This document shows positions 45,624 through 55,507 of a stretch of 64,000 nucleotides of DNA, piece after piece. Position 1 is the stretch's first letter; every line of letters starts with the position of its first letter. The position numbers were made by a program, and so were the translations under genes. The DNA comes from Desulfovibrio sp. TomC (lineage in GTDB: Bacteria; Desulfobacterota; Desulfovibrionia; Desulfovibrionales; Desulfovibrionaceae). The notes under the pieces were generated by a model. That model was not told the DNA's origin. It saw nothing but the letters and a program-made list of their open reading frames with translations, and did not search any database. The stretch is from contig NZ_JSEH01000001.1 of assembly GCF_000801335.2 (NCBI RefSeq), forward strand, positions 248,001-312,000, read 5' to 3'.

Positions 45624-45657
45624 CCCCGCGCGGCTGTGTGACAACAACCGCGCGGGG
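45624..45657 (-). repeat. Perfect hairpin between ptsN and rapZ
   Basis: CCCCGCGCGG and CCGCGCGGGG form a 10-bp GC-only stem with a 14-base loop in the 87-base gap inside the operon. No T tract follows on the minus strand, so it is more likely an mRNA stability or attenuation element than a terminator. Confidence 0.6.
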
Positions 45658-45675
45658 AGATGATTTCTGGCGGAC

Positions 45676-46125
45676 CTAGGCGGCGGTGAGCACCTGCCAC
45701 AAGGCGGCGTCGTTTTCGGCGTCCAGAAAGGCGCGCCGGAAGGTCTCGTCGGAAAGCAGCCGGGAGATGTGGGCCAGGATGCGCAAATGCAGACCCGCAA
45801 CATGTTCAGGCGCCAGCACCAGGAAAAAGATGCGGCAGGGCTTGAAGTCCAGCGCATCGAAGCTGACGCCGGCAAGGCTTCTTCCAACGACGATGACGAT
45901 GCGTTCGAGGCTCTCCATCTTGCCGTGGGGGATGGCCACCCCGTCGCCGATGCCCGTGGTGCCCAGATTTTCGCGGTCAAGCAGCACCTGATGGGCGCGT
46001 TTGGCGTCAAACTCGGGCCAGTGCGCCTTGATCGGGGCCACCAATTCCGCCAGCACCTCGGACTTGGACTCCGACGCAAGCTCCCCGATCACGAAATCGG
46101 GCTGGAGATAGTCCTCTAACCGCAT
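45676..46125 (-). CDS. ptsN: Nitrogen-type PTS EIIA protein PtsN
   Basis: A 149-residue EIIA-Ntr domain. The phosphorylation-site histidine is His67 in GDGVAIPHGK. These proteins are regulatory, controlling potassium uptake, phosphate starvation responses or sigma-54-related functions rather than sugar transport. The ATG directly follows the hpf stop (TAAATG), so expression is coupled. The order rpoN-hpf-ptsN-rapZ is conserved in many proteobacteria. Confidence 0.94.
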   Translation of the reverse strand: MRLEDYLQPDFVIGELASESKSEVLAELVAPIKAHWPEFDAKRAHQVLLDRENLGTTGIGDGVAIPHGKMESLERIVIVVGRSLAGVSFDALDFKPCRIFFLVLAPEHVAGLHLRILAHISRLLSDETFRRAFLDAENDAALWQVLTAA

Positions 46126-46674
46126 TTAGACGCCCGTTCCAGGATCGATGAGGCCGAAGTCGCCGTTGCGCAGTCGGTAGATGACATTGGGCCGTTCGCT
46201 TTCGGAATTGATAAACACCAGGAACTCGTACTTGAGCGCCTCAAGCTGCATGGCGGCCTCTTCAACGGCCATGGGCTTGGGCTCGTACTTGTCCGTCTCG
46301 ATGATGGTGGGGATGCGGCCGCCCTCGCTGTCCTCACTGATGCTGATGACGTCCATGCGGACCTGCTCGATGGTCTGGCGACGGCGGTCCTTCTGCTTTT
46401 CCCGGAATTTCTTGGCCTGGGCCTCAATTTTGTCGAGAATCAGGTCAATGGTGGAGTACATGTCCTCGGACACTTCGTGGGCCGAGATGTGCATGTTGTC
46501 GGCCTGGAAGATCACGTCGGCCATCTGGCGGGTCTTTTCCACAGCCAGATTGACCTGCAACTCCGAAGAGTCCACGGCCGTGGTGTATTTGGCAAGTTTT
46601 TCAAAACGCTTGCGGGCATAGTCCCGCAAGTGATCGGATGGTTCAAAATTTTTGAAATTAAAGGTGATGTTCAT
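46126..46674 (-). CDS. hpf: Ribosome hibernation promoting factor, long form
   Basis: A 182-residue protein with an N-terminal Hpf/YfiA domain (1-100; MNITFNFKNFEPSDHLRDYA, DNMHISAHEVSEDMYSTID) and a C-terminal dimerisation domain (125-182; KPMAVEEAAMQLEALKYEFLVFINSES). Long Hpf dimerises 70S ribosomes into inactive 100S particles during starvation. It follows rpoN by 52 bases; GGAGG lies before the ATG. Confidence 0.95.
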   Translation of the reverse strand: MNITFNFKNFEPSDHLRDYARKRFEKLAKYTTAVDSSELQVNLAVEKTRQMADVIFQADNMHISAHEVSEDMYSTIDLILDKIEAQAKKFREKQKDRRRQTIEQVRMDVISISEDSEGGRIPTIIETDKYEPKPMAVEEAAMQLEALKYEFLVFINSESERPNVIYRLRNGDFGLIDPGTGV

Positions 46675-46726
46675 GTTATCCTCCGGGATGGCGTGGTGTG
46701 GGGCCGGGAAAACCCGGTCCGAAGCA

Positions 46727-48163
46727 TCAGAAAACCGCCTTGCGTTTCGACGATGACTCGATGCCCATGGCCGTTCGGTATTTGGCCACGGTTCGCCGGG
46801 CGATGTTGATTTGCAGCTCGTCTTTGAGCATATCGGCGATAGCCTCGTCGCTGATGGGCTTTTTGGCGTTCTCGCCGGAAATAATGCGCTTGATCATGGC
46901 CTTGACCGACTCCGAACCAACCGTGGTGCCGTCGTCGAGCTCCAGCGAACTGTTAAAGAAGAACTTGAGCTCAAAAATGCCATGGGGCGTGGCCACGTAC
47001 TTGTTGGAGGTGATGCGGCTGACCGTGGACTCGTGCATGCTGATGTCGTCGGCCACGTCCTTGAGAATGAGCGGCCGAAGCTTGGTCACGCCGTCCTCGA
47101 AAAAGCCGCGCTGAAATTTGACCAGGCTCTCAAGCACCTTATACAGTGTTCGCTGGCGCTGATACAGGCTTTTCATGAGCCACATAGCCGAGCGCATCTT
47201 GTCTTGCAGGTAGTCCTTATCCTTGTCTTTATTCGGGTTCGTGCCGTCGAGATAGGTCGTGTTGAGCCCCAGGCGGGGCATCCCTTCCTCGTTGAGCACG
47301 ATAACGAAATCATCCCCGTATTTATACACGAAGGCGTCAGGACTGACGTAGATCGGGTCCCCGGAACCGTAGCTGGCCCCGGGCATGGGATCAAGGGTCT
47401 GGATCATCTCCAGGTATTCCTTGAGTTTTTCCATGGTCAGATGAAATTTTTTGCAAAGCGGCTTGTAGCGCTTCTTTTCCAGGTCCTCAAGATGCTCGCG
47501 CACCAGTTCAATGAGGATGGTATCTTCGTAGCCGCAGACCTCGATCTGGATCAGCAGACACTCGCTGGGCGTGCGGGCGGCCACGCCCACGGGATCAAGG
47601 CGCTGGAGGCGATGGAGCACCGCTTCCACCATGGCCGGTTCGGCCCCGGCCATCCCGGCCAGCTCTTCCACCGTGGCCTGCAGATAGCCCGAGGAGTCCA
47701 GGCTGCCGATGATGGCTTCCCCGACTTCCACTTCCTTGGGGGTAAAATTGGACAGATGCATCTGCCAGCCCAGATGCCCGTCCAGGGACGGCTTGGAGGC
47801 CAGCCGGGCGTCATAGGCCATGCCCTCTTCGGGAATTTCGGAATCGCGGGACTGAGACTGGCGGCCGGTGCTGGCAAAATCACCAAGGTAGTCATCCCAC
47901 TCGGCGTTTTTGAGCAGCTCCTTCTCCATGGCTGCGTCCGTGGAATTGCCGGTCGGCCCGAGGTTGTCTTCGGCCATGACCCGTTCAGTTGGCCGGTCGT
48001 CCTCGACGGTCTCCTCCAGCATTGGATTTTCCAACAGCTCCTGCTGCACGCTCTCAAGCAGCTCCAACCGGGAAAGTTGAAGGAGTTTGATGGCTTGTTG
48101 CAGCTGGGGGGTCATCACCAGCTGTTGGGAAAGCTTGAGCTGCTGCCGCAGTTCCAGGGCCAT
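46727..48163 (-). CDS. rpoN: RNA polymerase sigma-54 factor
   Basis: RpoN directs RNA polymerase to -24/-12 promoters and needs enhancer-binding activators such as the one at 9.6-11 kb. The 478-residue protein has the N-terminal glutamine-rich region I (LRQQLKLSQQLVMTPQLQQAIKLLQLS), the acidic region II, the core-binding domain, and the C-terminal RpoN box ARRTVAKYR. The ATG at 48163 gives the family start MALELRQQLKLSQ. It heads the rpoN-hpf-ptsN-rapZ set, starting 129 bases after kdsC. Confidence 0.96.
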   Translation of the reverse strand: MALELRQQLKLSQQLVMTPQLQQAIKLLQLSRLELLESVQQELLENPMLEETVEDDRPTERVMAEDNLGPTGNSTDAAMEKELLKNAEWDDYLGDFASTGRQSQSRDSEIPEEGMAYDARLASKPSLDGHLGWQMHLSNFTPKEVEVGEAIIGSLDSSGYLQATVEELAGMAGAEPAMVEAVLHRLQRLDPVGVAARTPSECLLIQIEVCGYEDTILIELVREHLEDLEKKRYKPLCKKFHLTMEKLKEYLEMIQTLDPMPGASYGSGDPIYVSPDAFVYKYGDDFVIVLNEEGMPRLGLNTTYLDGTNPNKDKDKDYLQDKMRSAMWLMKSLYQRQRTLYKVLESLVKFQRGFFEDGVTKLRPLILKDVADDISMHESTVSRITSNKYVATPHGIFELKFFFNSSLELDDGTTVGSESVKAMIKRIISGENAKKPISDEAIADMLKDELQINIARRTVAKYRTAMGIESSSKRKAVF

Positions 48164-48292
48164 GCTTACCGCCGTGCGCGTGAGTCGTTTGCGTCCAAGG
48201 GTTCTACTCGGTTTGGACGGCGGCCCACAGCCAGCCCGCCCAACAAAAACCATGCCACAATTGCGACCTCGTGGCAATCGGCACAAGCGGCC

Positions 48293-48829
48293 CTAGTCGA
48301 GGAACCACTCATAGGCAGCCCCGAGTTGCCCCTTGGCTGCCAGGATAAACCGCACAGCCTCGCGGACCGCCCCGTGCCCCCCACCCCGGCGCGAGACCCA
48401 CAGGGCCAGCTCCAGGATCTCCGGTTGGGCATCGGCCACGGTCATGGGCAACCCGACCAGCCCCATGGGGCCGGCGTCCACCCAATCATCGCCCAGATAG
48501 GCGGTCTGTTCTGGCGAAACACCCTGGCGTTCCAGAATACCCCGCAGCACGCCCATCTTGCGGTGATGGCCCGGGTGGTACTCGGCAATGCCCAGATCGG
48601 CCATGCGCGCGGCCACGGCCGGACTGTCCAGGCCGCTTATGACCGCAACAGCCAGTCCGACAGCCTGGGCCGCCATGAGGCCCAGGCTGTCATGGACATG
48701 AAACCGTTTGGTCACCTCGCCACGAGCATCGACATAGATGCCGCCGTCGGTCATGACGCCGTCGACATCAAGAACCAGCAACGCCACTTCCCTGGCCCGG
48801 CTGGCGGCCAGATTCGCATCCTCAGGCAT
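48293..48829 (-). CDS. kdsC: 3-deoxy-D-manno-octulosonate 8-phosphate phosphatase KdsC
   Basis: A 178-residue HAD-superfamily phosphatase of the KdsC type, which makes KDO for LPS inner core. The nucleophile Asp21 and acid Asp23 are in LLVLDVDGVMTDGG; VISGLDSPAVAARM and LGDDWVDAGPM supply the other HAD motifs, and there is no cap domain, as usual. Its usual partner kdsA and the lptCAB genes found nearby in related genomes are not in this interval. The ATG at 48829 fits the family start. Confidence 0.9.
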   Translation of the reverse strand: MPEDANLAASRAREVALLVLDVDGVMTDGGIYVDARGEVTKRFHVHDSLGLMAAQAVGLAVAVISGLDSPAVAARMADLGIAEYHPGHHRKMGVLRGILERQGVSPEQTAYLGDDWVDAGPMGLVGLPMTVADAQPEILELALWVSRRGGGHGAVREAVRFILAAKGQLGAAYEWFLD

Positions 48830-49173
48830 ACAAAACCTCCAACGGCCGGAGCACACTTCCTCCCCGACCCAAACGCCGCTCCTGACAGACAAGACCCCAA
48901 TGCCCAGACGCAGCCGGCATGTCCCGCCCAACGGGGCGATCATAGCCAAAAAACACCGAAATGACCAGCAGATAGAGGTGTTTTTCCTGCTCTCATGGCA
49001 ACGGGACAAGGAGCACGCCTTGGGCCTTGGCCGCCCTGGTCTCTTCCCTGGCCCCAGGACACCGCGCATAGCCAACGAGCCCGGCAGGCCAGACGGGCCC
49101 CAGTTACAACGAAGCCGTCCGGGAGAAAGTCGCTTCCCCCGGACGGCCGTCAGACGTGCCTCGCGTGAGCAGG
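48830..49173 (-). other. Interval between pyrG and kdsC
   Basis: About 344 bases without a convincing gene. It holds a GC-rich hairpin (49114-49147) after pyrG and presumably the kdsC promoter. I see no remnant of kdsA. Confidence 0.5.
49114..49147 (-). terminator. Hairpin after pyrG
   Basis: GCCGTCCGGG and CCCGGACGGC pair perfectly (10 bp) around a 14-base loop, 27 bases past the pyrG stop. The following TTCGTTG is a poor T tract, so termination may be weak. Confidence 0.6.
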
Positions 49174-50958
<1,785 letters not shown>

Positions 50959-50988
50959 TCAAGGAACCCTTTGGGAGGATTTCCCCAT

Positions 50989-51801
50989 ATGCCCCAGGTG
51001 CGCACCCTCGTGATCACCGGCTTTGGCACCAACTGCGAGGTGGAATCGGCCCATGCCGCCCGCATGGCCGGCTCCGACGTCACGGATATTGTGTTTTTTT
51101 CCGACATCGTGGCCGGGCGGACAAGAATTGACGCCTACAATTTTCTTGTCTTTCCCGGCGGCTTTCTCGATGGGGATGATCTTGGCGCGGCCCAGGCCGC
51201 GGCCGTTCGCTGGAAACATGCCGCAACTGCGGCCGGCGAACCGCTTTTAACCCAGTTGCGGACTTTTTTTGATGCCGGCGGACTGGTGCTTGGCATTTGC
51301 AACGGCTTCCAGCTGCTGGTCAAACTCGGCCTCCTGCCGGCCCTTGGCGGCAACTATTTCTCCCGGCAGGTGAGCCTGGCCAACAATGATTCGGCCCGGT
51401 TTGAAGACCGCTGGGTGACCCTGACCGCCAATCCCGAAAGCCCCTGCGTCTTCACCAAGGGCCTTGGCCGCCTGGACCTTCCGGTGCGCCACGGCGAGGG
51501 CAAGCTCGTGCCCATGGAGCAAAGCGTCCTGGACGAACTGCTGGCCAGCGGGGCCGTCGCCCTGCAATACGCCGACCCGGCCACCGGGCAGATCACCATG
51601 GACTACCCAGCCAATCCCAACGGCTCGCCCCACGCCATCGCGGGCCTCACCGATCCGAGCGGCCGCATTCTCGGACTCATGCCGCACCCCGAGGCCTTCA
51701 ATCATCCGACCAACCACCCCGGCTACACCCGGGGCGAACGTCCGACGCTTGGCACGGTGCTGTTTGAAAACGCCGTGGCCTATCTGCGCGCCCAGGCGTA
51801 G
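50989..51801 (+). CDS. purQ: Phosphoribosylformylglycinamidine synthase, PurQ-type glutaminase subunit
   Basis: A class I glutamine amidotransferase of 270 residues that supplies ammonia to FGAM synthase in purine synthesis. The nucleophile is Cys104 in LGICNGFQLL; His and Glu of the triad lie in MPHPEAF. NNDSARFEDRWV and the C-terminal block match PurQ / the PurL C-terminal domain. The ATG at 50989 has GGGAGG. purL and purS are not adjacent. The length exceeds typical PurQ (about 225), closer to the deltaproteobacterial long form. Confidence 0.88.
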   Translation: MPQVRTLVITGFGTNCEVESAHAARMAGSDVTDIVFFSDIVAGRTRIDAYNFLVFPGGFLDGDDLGAAQAAAVRWKHAATAAGEPLLTQLRTFFDAGGLVLGICNGFQLLVKLGLLPALGGNYFSRQVSLANNDSARFEDRWVTLTANPESPCVFTKGLGRLDLPVRHGEGKLVPMEQSVLDELLASGAVALQYADPATGQITMDYPANPNGSPHAIAGLTDPSGRILGLMPHPEAFNHPTNHPGYTRGERPTLGTVLFENAVAYLRAQA

Positions 51802-52047
51802 CGGCCCATCCGACTTCCCGGCAAGGCAGGGCTGACGCCGCTGCCTTGCCAACCGCAACTGTTTCTCTTCCGCCTCAGGCCCGCGTGTTGCCCAGGCAGG
51901 CCAGACAAATCATGGTAGGCCCCGCAGCCCAAATGCTCCCTGCCGGACGCGGCGGGCGCTGCCTCCTGTGTTGCGCTGCAACAGTGCGGTCCGATAGAAC
52001 AGCGCTCAAACGTAGCCCATCCCATTTTGCCTCCCAAGGATGCCTCT

Positions 52048-52605
52048 ATGGCTTTGAAGCCAGCCAAACGGTTTGACGCCGGAACAGACGCCCTGCCCCC
52101 CCCACCTCCGGGGTGGGCGAGTTACGAAGCGCTCATGGAACTCGCCCTGGAAGATGCCCGGCAGGCTGCGGCGATCGGCGAGTCGCCGGTCGGCGCGGTC
52201 ATCGTGTCGGTCCACGGCGAGGTGTTGGCCCGGGCCGGCAACGCACCCATCTCCAGCACCGACCCGACTGCCCACGCCGAGGTGCTGGCCATTCGCCGGG
52301 CTGCAACCCAAATGAACAACTACCGGCTCCTCAACACCACTCTGGTGGTGACCCTGGAGCCGTGCCTCATGTGCCTGGGGGCCATTGTCCACGCCCGGGT
52401 GGACCGGCTCGTCTACGGCGCGTCAGACCCGCGCACCGGAGCGGTGACGTCCCGACTACCCGGCCCGGACCTGCCCTTTCTCAACCACCGCTTCGACGTC
52501 GTGGCCGGCGTCATGGCCGAAGAGTGCGGGACGCTGTTACGGGACTTTTTCCGCAGCCGTCGCAGCCGGACAGGGGCTGAACCGGCCAGACCGGGACGGG
52601 TCTAA
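52048..52605 (+). CDS. tadA: tRNA-specific adenosine deaminase TadA
   Basis: TadA deaminates adenosine 34 of tRNA-Arg(ACG) to inosine. The 185-residue protein has the zinc-binding HAE (His76, Glu78 in PTAHAEVLAIRRA) and PCLMC (Cys106, Cys109) motifs and the TadA block YGASDPRTGAV. The N-terminal 25 residues (proline-rich) and the basic C-terminal tail (RRSRTGAEPARPGRV) are extra. AAGGA lies before the ATG at 52048; an in-frame TTG at 52027 is less likely. Confidence 0.93.
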   Translation: MALKPAKRFDAGTDALPPPPPGWASYEALMELALEDARQAAAIGESPVGAVIVSVHGEVLARAGNAPISSTDPTAHAEVLAIRRAATQMNNYRLLNTTLVVTLEPCLMCLGAIVHARVDRLVYGASDPRTGAVTSRLPGPDLPFLNHRFDVVAGVMAEECGTLLRDFFRSRRSRTGAEPARPGRV

Positions 52606-52613
52606 AAAAAAGC

Positions 52614-52642
52614 TTGCCAAGCCGTCGATTGCTGGATAGCTT
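52614..52642 (+). promoter_or_regulatory. Probable promoter of tRNA-Ser
   Basis: TTGCCA (52614-52619) and TAGCTT (52637-52642) with a 17-base spacer, preceded by an A-rich tract, 26 bases before the tRNA. The -10 is poor, so confidence is modest. Confidence 0.4.
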
Positions 52643-52668
52643 TCCAAATTCCTTCTGGTTCTCAGAGC

Positions 52669-52762
52669 GGAGAGGTACCGAAGTGGTCGTAACGGGCCCG
52701 ACTCGAAATCGGGTTGCGGGTTAATAGCCTGCACGTGGGTTCGAATCCCACCCTCTCCGCCA
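52669..52762 (+). tRNA. tRNA-Ser (anticodon CGA)
   Basis: A class II tRNA with the acceptor stem GGAGAGG/CCTCTCC, discriminator G, and the CCA end encoded (52760-52762). The anticodon stem CCCGA/TCGGG encloses the loop CTCGAAA with anticodon CGA at 52704-52706, reading UCG. The long variable arm and GTTCGAATC T-loop fit tRNA-Ser. Confidence 0.95.
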
Positions 52763-53128
52763 ATAACTCATCCAGCCAAGTCCAAGAAAGTCCTAAAGAC
52801 CAGCAAAAGAAGCGCTTAATCGGCCAGGGATGGTCCGAGGGCGTCTTGATTGCGTCCGTTGACATCCACTTTCCCCTTGCGTAGCTTTTTACGATACAGG
52901 CTTTGGATTGCGTTGCGAGCGCTCGCGAAACAGAACCTCAACGGCTCAAAGGGTCCCCAATATCCCAAAGAAAGGCACGGGGACACCCAAAGCCCACAGC
53001 CTAGCGCGCGCCCTGCCCGGAGGCAGCTCGATCCGTTTCGCCCGGGACTCTCTCCTTAAATACTGCACCGACCTGGACGCAGCCGCAAAAGTCCTCTTAC
53101 AGAAAACATGAATACGGAGGGACACGTC
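52763..53128 (+). other. Interval between tRNA-Ser and DUF599 gene
   Basis: About 366 bases without a convincing gene. TTGACA (52859-52864) and TAGCTT (52882-52887), 17 bases apart, may be a promoter; its -10 is identical to the one before the tRNA. I see no direct repeat of the tRNA 3' end here that would mark an integration site. Confidence 0.45.
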
Positions 53129-53833
53129 GTGGATATCCTGTCGCCCCATGCTCTCGACCTGGAATCACTCCTGCTCTCTCTTTTTATGTTCACCATGTAC
53201 AATGTTTTCATCTGGTTAAAACTCAAAAACGATCCTATATATACCATCCAAGGGGCTACAAACCTGGCTCGCATTGCCTGGGTTGTCAGTATCATGGAAG
53301 ATAAAAACGAAATTCTTGCGGTACAGACGCTTCGCAATTCCACGATGGCGGCCACATTCCTTGCCTCAACGGCAATACTTCTTTCCGTTGGCGTTTTGTC
53401 ATTGACCGGACAGGCAGAAAATATTGGCAATACGTGGCACGCGTTAAACATCTTCGGATCTACAGAAAAAAGTACTTTGGCACTGAAAATTCTTGTTCTT
53501 TTGATAAATCTCTTCATTGCCTTTTTCAGCTTCTCTTCCTCTATCAGGCTGTACAATCACGTTGGCTTCATGATAAACACACCATGCACAGACGGAAACT
53601 ACAGCTCGTCCATGACATTTGTAGCCATGCAATTAAATCGCGCCGCCAGTCATTTTCATTTTGGCATGCGGGCTTTTTACTTTCTAATTCCTCTGGTTTT
53701 TTGGATTTTTGGCCCATTATTATTAGTCCTATCAACAATTGCCATTATTCTCGTCGTGTATTTTCTAGACAGGACTCCCCGTCTTTACAGTGATTACATG
53801 ACGCCATTCGGCATCAAAGCCTGCAAGCTCTGA
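53129..53833 (+). CDS. DUF599 membrane protein
   Basis: A 234-residue protein with about four membrane helices (LLLSLFMFTMYNVFIWL; ATFLASTAILLSVGVLSL; LKILVLLINLFIAFF; FYFLIPLVFWIFGPLLLV). The block TIQGATNLARIAWVVSIM...ILAVQTLRNSTMAATFLAS is the DUF599 signature. Function is unknown. A GTG at 53129 has a perfect GGAGGG at the right distance and is preferred to the ATG at 53108, which has no ribosome site. The gene is AT-richer than its surroundings and is followed by the radical SAM gene. Confidence 0.8.
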   Translation: MDILSPHALDLESLLLSLFMFTMYNVFIWLKLKNDPIYTIQGATNLARIAWVVSIMEDKNEILAVQTLRNSTMAATFLASTAILLSVGVLSLTGQAENIGNTWHALNIFGSTEKSTLALKILVLLINLFIAFFSFSSSIRLYNHVGFMINTPCTDGNYSSSMTFVAMQLNRAASHFHFGMRAFYFLIPLVFWIFGPLLLVLSTIAIILVVYFLDRTPRLYSDYMTPFGIKACKL

Positions 53834-53929
53834 GTTTATTACAAGCGTTTGTTTTACCAAGGTATATTCTCAGGACATGAAAGACGAGATACTGCCCCGA
53901 ACCCAAATGGTCGCCTGCAAGGACGTATT

Positions 53930-54904
53930 GTGCCCGGTTTTCTCTGCGATTTCTTAAACGAAGTGGTTCTCTTGGCAGACGGTCACGTCACTACATGCTG
54001 CCTTGACCCCTTGGCAATGAATGTTTTCGGAAATATTTACGAAGAGACTTTTTTGGAAATTGAGGAAAAGTACCGACACAAAGTTGCTGCAATTACGCAG
54101 GATGTTCTTTCGATGCCCCGATGCCGCATCTGCTATGACAAGATTTCCAGCGCAGGATTTCCAAACACTGGCACGTACAAAGTCGACTTTACACATGGCG
54201 AGCAAGAATTTTTTTTGGAGAACAAGACCAGAATACGACAACTGGTTATAGAGCCGACATGTATCTGCAACCTTCAATGCAATGGTTGCATGCAAAGTCG
54301 TCATGACATCTCTGAATCCCGGGACAGCAACTTCCTGGACCTTGATTTTGTCGACAAATGGCTAAGCGCAAGCCCCCATTCCGTCGAGGCCATACGACTT
54401 TACAACTATGGCGAGACTTTTTTGCATACTGGTGCAATTGACTTTATACGAAAGACTAAACAAAAAAAACCATCACTAACCATCGACGTCGCCACCAATG
54501 GCCTCAAACTCGACACTCCACAAAAGAGAATAAATCTCGTTCGTTCCGGGGTCGATATTTTGTATTTTTCAATCCATGGAGGGCGAGAGGCGTCTATTCA
54601 AAACTACATGACAAACGCATTTTCATACTCAAAAATTCTTGAAATAATAGCTGACTTGACACGCCTCAAAGCAATATACAAGACAAACAACCCGAAACTC
54701 GTCTGGAAGTATTTGTTGTTCTCTTGGAATGATTCTGCCGACGAGATCAAAGAAGCGATGGATCAGGCGTGGAGGGTCGGGATAAACGACATGGTTTTTG
54801 TCGTCCCGGGCTACCCCTCTCCGTCGCCCATTTTCCAGGGGAAAAAACAGCTTGTCGCGGCGCTTAACAAACAATACCGTCGTATGGCACGAGGCGATTC
54901 ATGA
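53930..54904 (+). CDS. Radical SAM protein with N-terminal SPASM-like cysteines
   Basis: A 324-residue protein. The radical SAM [4Fe-4S] cluster site is CNLQCNGC (Cys113, 117, 120), preceded by IEPTCI. Before it, Cys23-Cys24 in LLADGHVTTCCLD and Cys65/Cys68 in MPRCRIC look like part of a SPASM auxiliary-cluster domain, which in most proteins follows the radical SAM barrel. Later blocks GETFLH and VATNGLKLD fit the barrel. The GTG at 53930 has AAGGA 6 bases upstream; a TTG at 53849 would add 27 residues. AT-rich like the DUF599 gene before it. Substrate unknown; peptide or sugar modification are possible. Confidence 0.72.
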   Translation: MPGFLCDFLNEVVLLADGHVTTCCLDPLAMNVFGNIYEETFLEIEEKYRHKVAAITQDVLSMPRCRICYDKISSAGFPNTGTYKVDFTHGEQEFFLENKTRIRQLVIEPTCICNLQCNGCMQSRHDISESRDSNFLDLDFVDKWLSASPHSVEAIRLYNYGETFLHTGAIDFIRKTKQKKPSLTIDVATNGLKLDTPQKRINLVRSGVDILYFSIHGGREASIQNYMTNAFSYSKILEIIADLTRLKAIYKTNNPKLVWKYLLFSWNDSADEIKEAMDQAWRVGINDMVFVVPGYPSPSPIFQGKKQLVAALNKQYRRMARGDS

Positions 54905-54954
54905 GACAGACGGATGAGTAGGCACTGCAGCGTTCCAGACTTGCAGTCCCACGG

Positions 54955-55230
54955 TCACCCCATTTTCTTGAACCCCAACAGCACGCGATAGGGACCGGGC
55001 ACGCCCCGGGGCGCCAAGGCAACCCTATCTCCGCCCTTCACGATTGCCAGTTCCGGCGTGAAGGCCTTTCCGTTGACAAAAAAGACCTCGACCGCGTCCT
55101 CAGCAAGGTCGAGCATGGCCAGAAATTCCAACCCTGTCATCGCGCCTTGGACAGCAACGTCCTTGGGATTGCTCCAGTTTCTTTCCCGAAACGTATCGGC
55201 CAGTCCCATGAATGCGCGAAGTTCGATCAT
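54955..55230 (-). CDS. MoaD/ThiS-like ubiquitin-fold protein
   Basis: A 91-residue small protein with the beta-grasp pattern of MoaD (MIELRAFMGLAD, VEVFFVNGKAF, VKGGDRVALAPRGVPGPYRV). True MoaD ends in Gly-Gly for thiocarboxylation; this one ends LGFKKMG, so sulfur-carrier activity is doubtful. MoaD-like genes often accompany aldehyde:ferredoxin oxidoreductases, and aor lies upstream on the same strand, about 280 bases away across two hairpins. A role in tungstopterin synthesis or as an AOR partner is inferred. Confidence 0.7.
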   Translation of the reverse strand: MIELRAFMGLADTFRERNWSNPKDVAVQGAMTGLEFLAMLDLAEDAVEVFFVNGKAFTPELAIVKGGDRVALAPRGVPGPYRVLLGFKKMG

Positions 55231-55402
55231 TGACGACACGTCGGGAGCCTCCTCGAATGCACACCGTGACGGCGGGCAGCGTCCGTTTAACCGTTGGGAG
55301 GTGCAGTGGCGCATAGGGTGAAAAGCAGGTTAACGATCTTCTGTCGTCCACACTCATTTGTCAATCATTGCACCTCACTTGCTGCAGAGCTGGCTTGGTT
55401 GT

Positions 55403-55437
55403 GGCCCGGCGTTTCGCGCTAGTCGAAACGCCGGGCC
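55403..55437. repeat. Strong hairpin between aor and the MoaD-like gene
   Basis: GGCCCGGCGTTTCG and CGAAACGCCGGGCC pair perfectly (14 bp) with a 7-base loop. No T tract follows, so its role is unclear: an mRNA-stabilising structure, an attenuator or a protein-binding palindrome. Confidence 0.75.
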
Positions 55438-55456
55438 GCGAACGGAACTCACCGCG

Positions 55457-55493
55457 AACGCCGCGCCCTGGCCAAGCTGTTGGGCGCGGCGTT
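55457..55493. repeat. Second hairpin after aor
   Basis: AACGCCGCGCCC and GGGCGCGGCGTT pair perfectly (12 bp) around a 13-base loop, 15 bases past the aor stop and 20 bases from the first hairpin. It is the likely 3' end structure of the aor message. Confidence 0.75.
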
Positions 55494-55507
55494 ATACATA
55501 CAACCGG

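Noticed and set aside
46811-48964. A 717-codon open frame on the plus strand
   Set aside because: It runs antisense through rpoN and kdsC, both of which have clear motifs; its His/Gly-rich content is typical of a mirror frame.
53877-53957. A short frame from the ATG at 53877, preceded by AGGA
   Set aside because: It stops after 26 codons and overlaps the radical SAM frame; no family signature.
52669-55000. A classical integrative island at tRNA-Ser
   Set aside because: No integrase, no direct repeat of the tRNA 3' end and only two genes; AT-richness alone is not enough.
55403-55493. Insertion-sequence ends
   Set aside because: The palindromes are hairpins, not distant inverted ends, and there is no transposase anywhere near.
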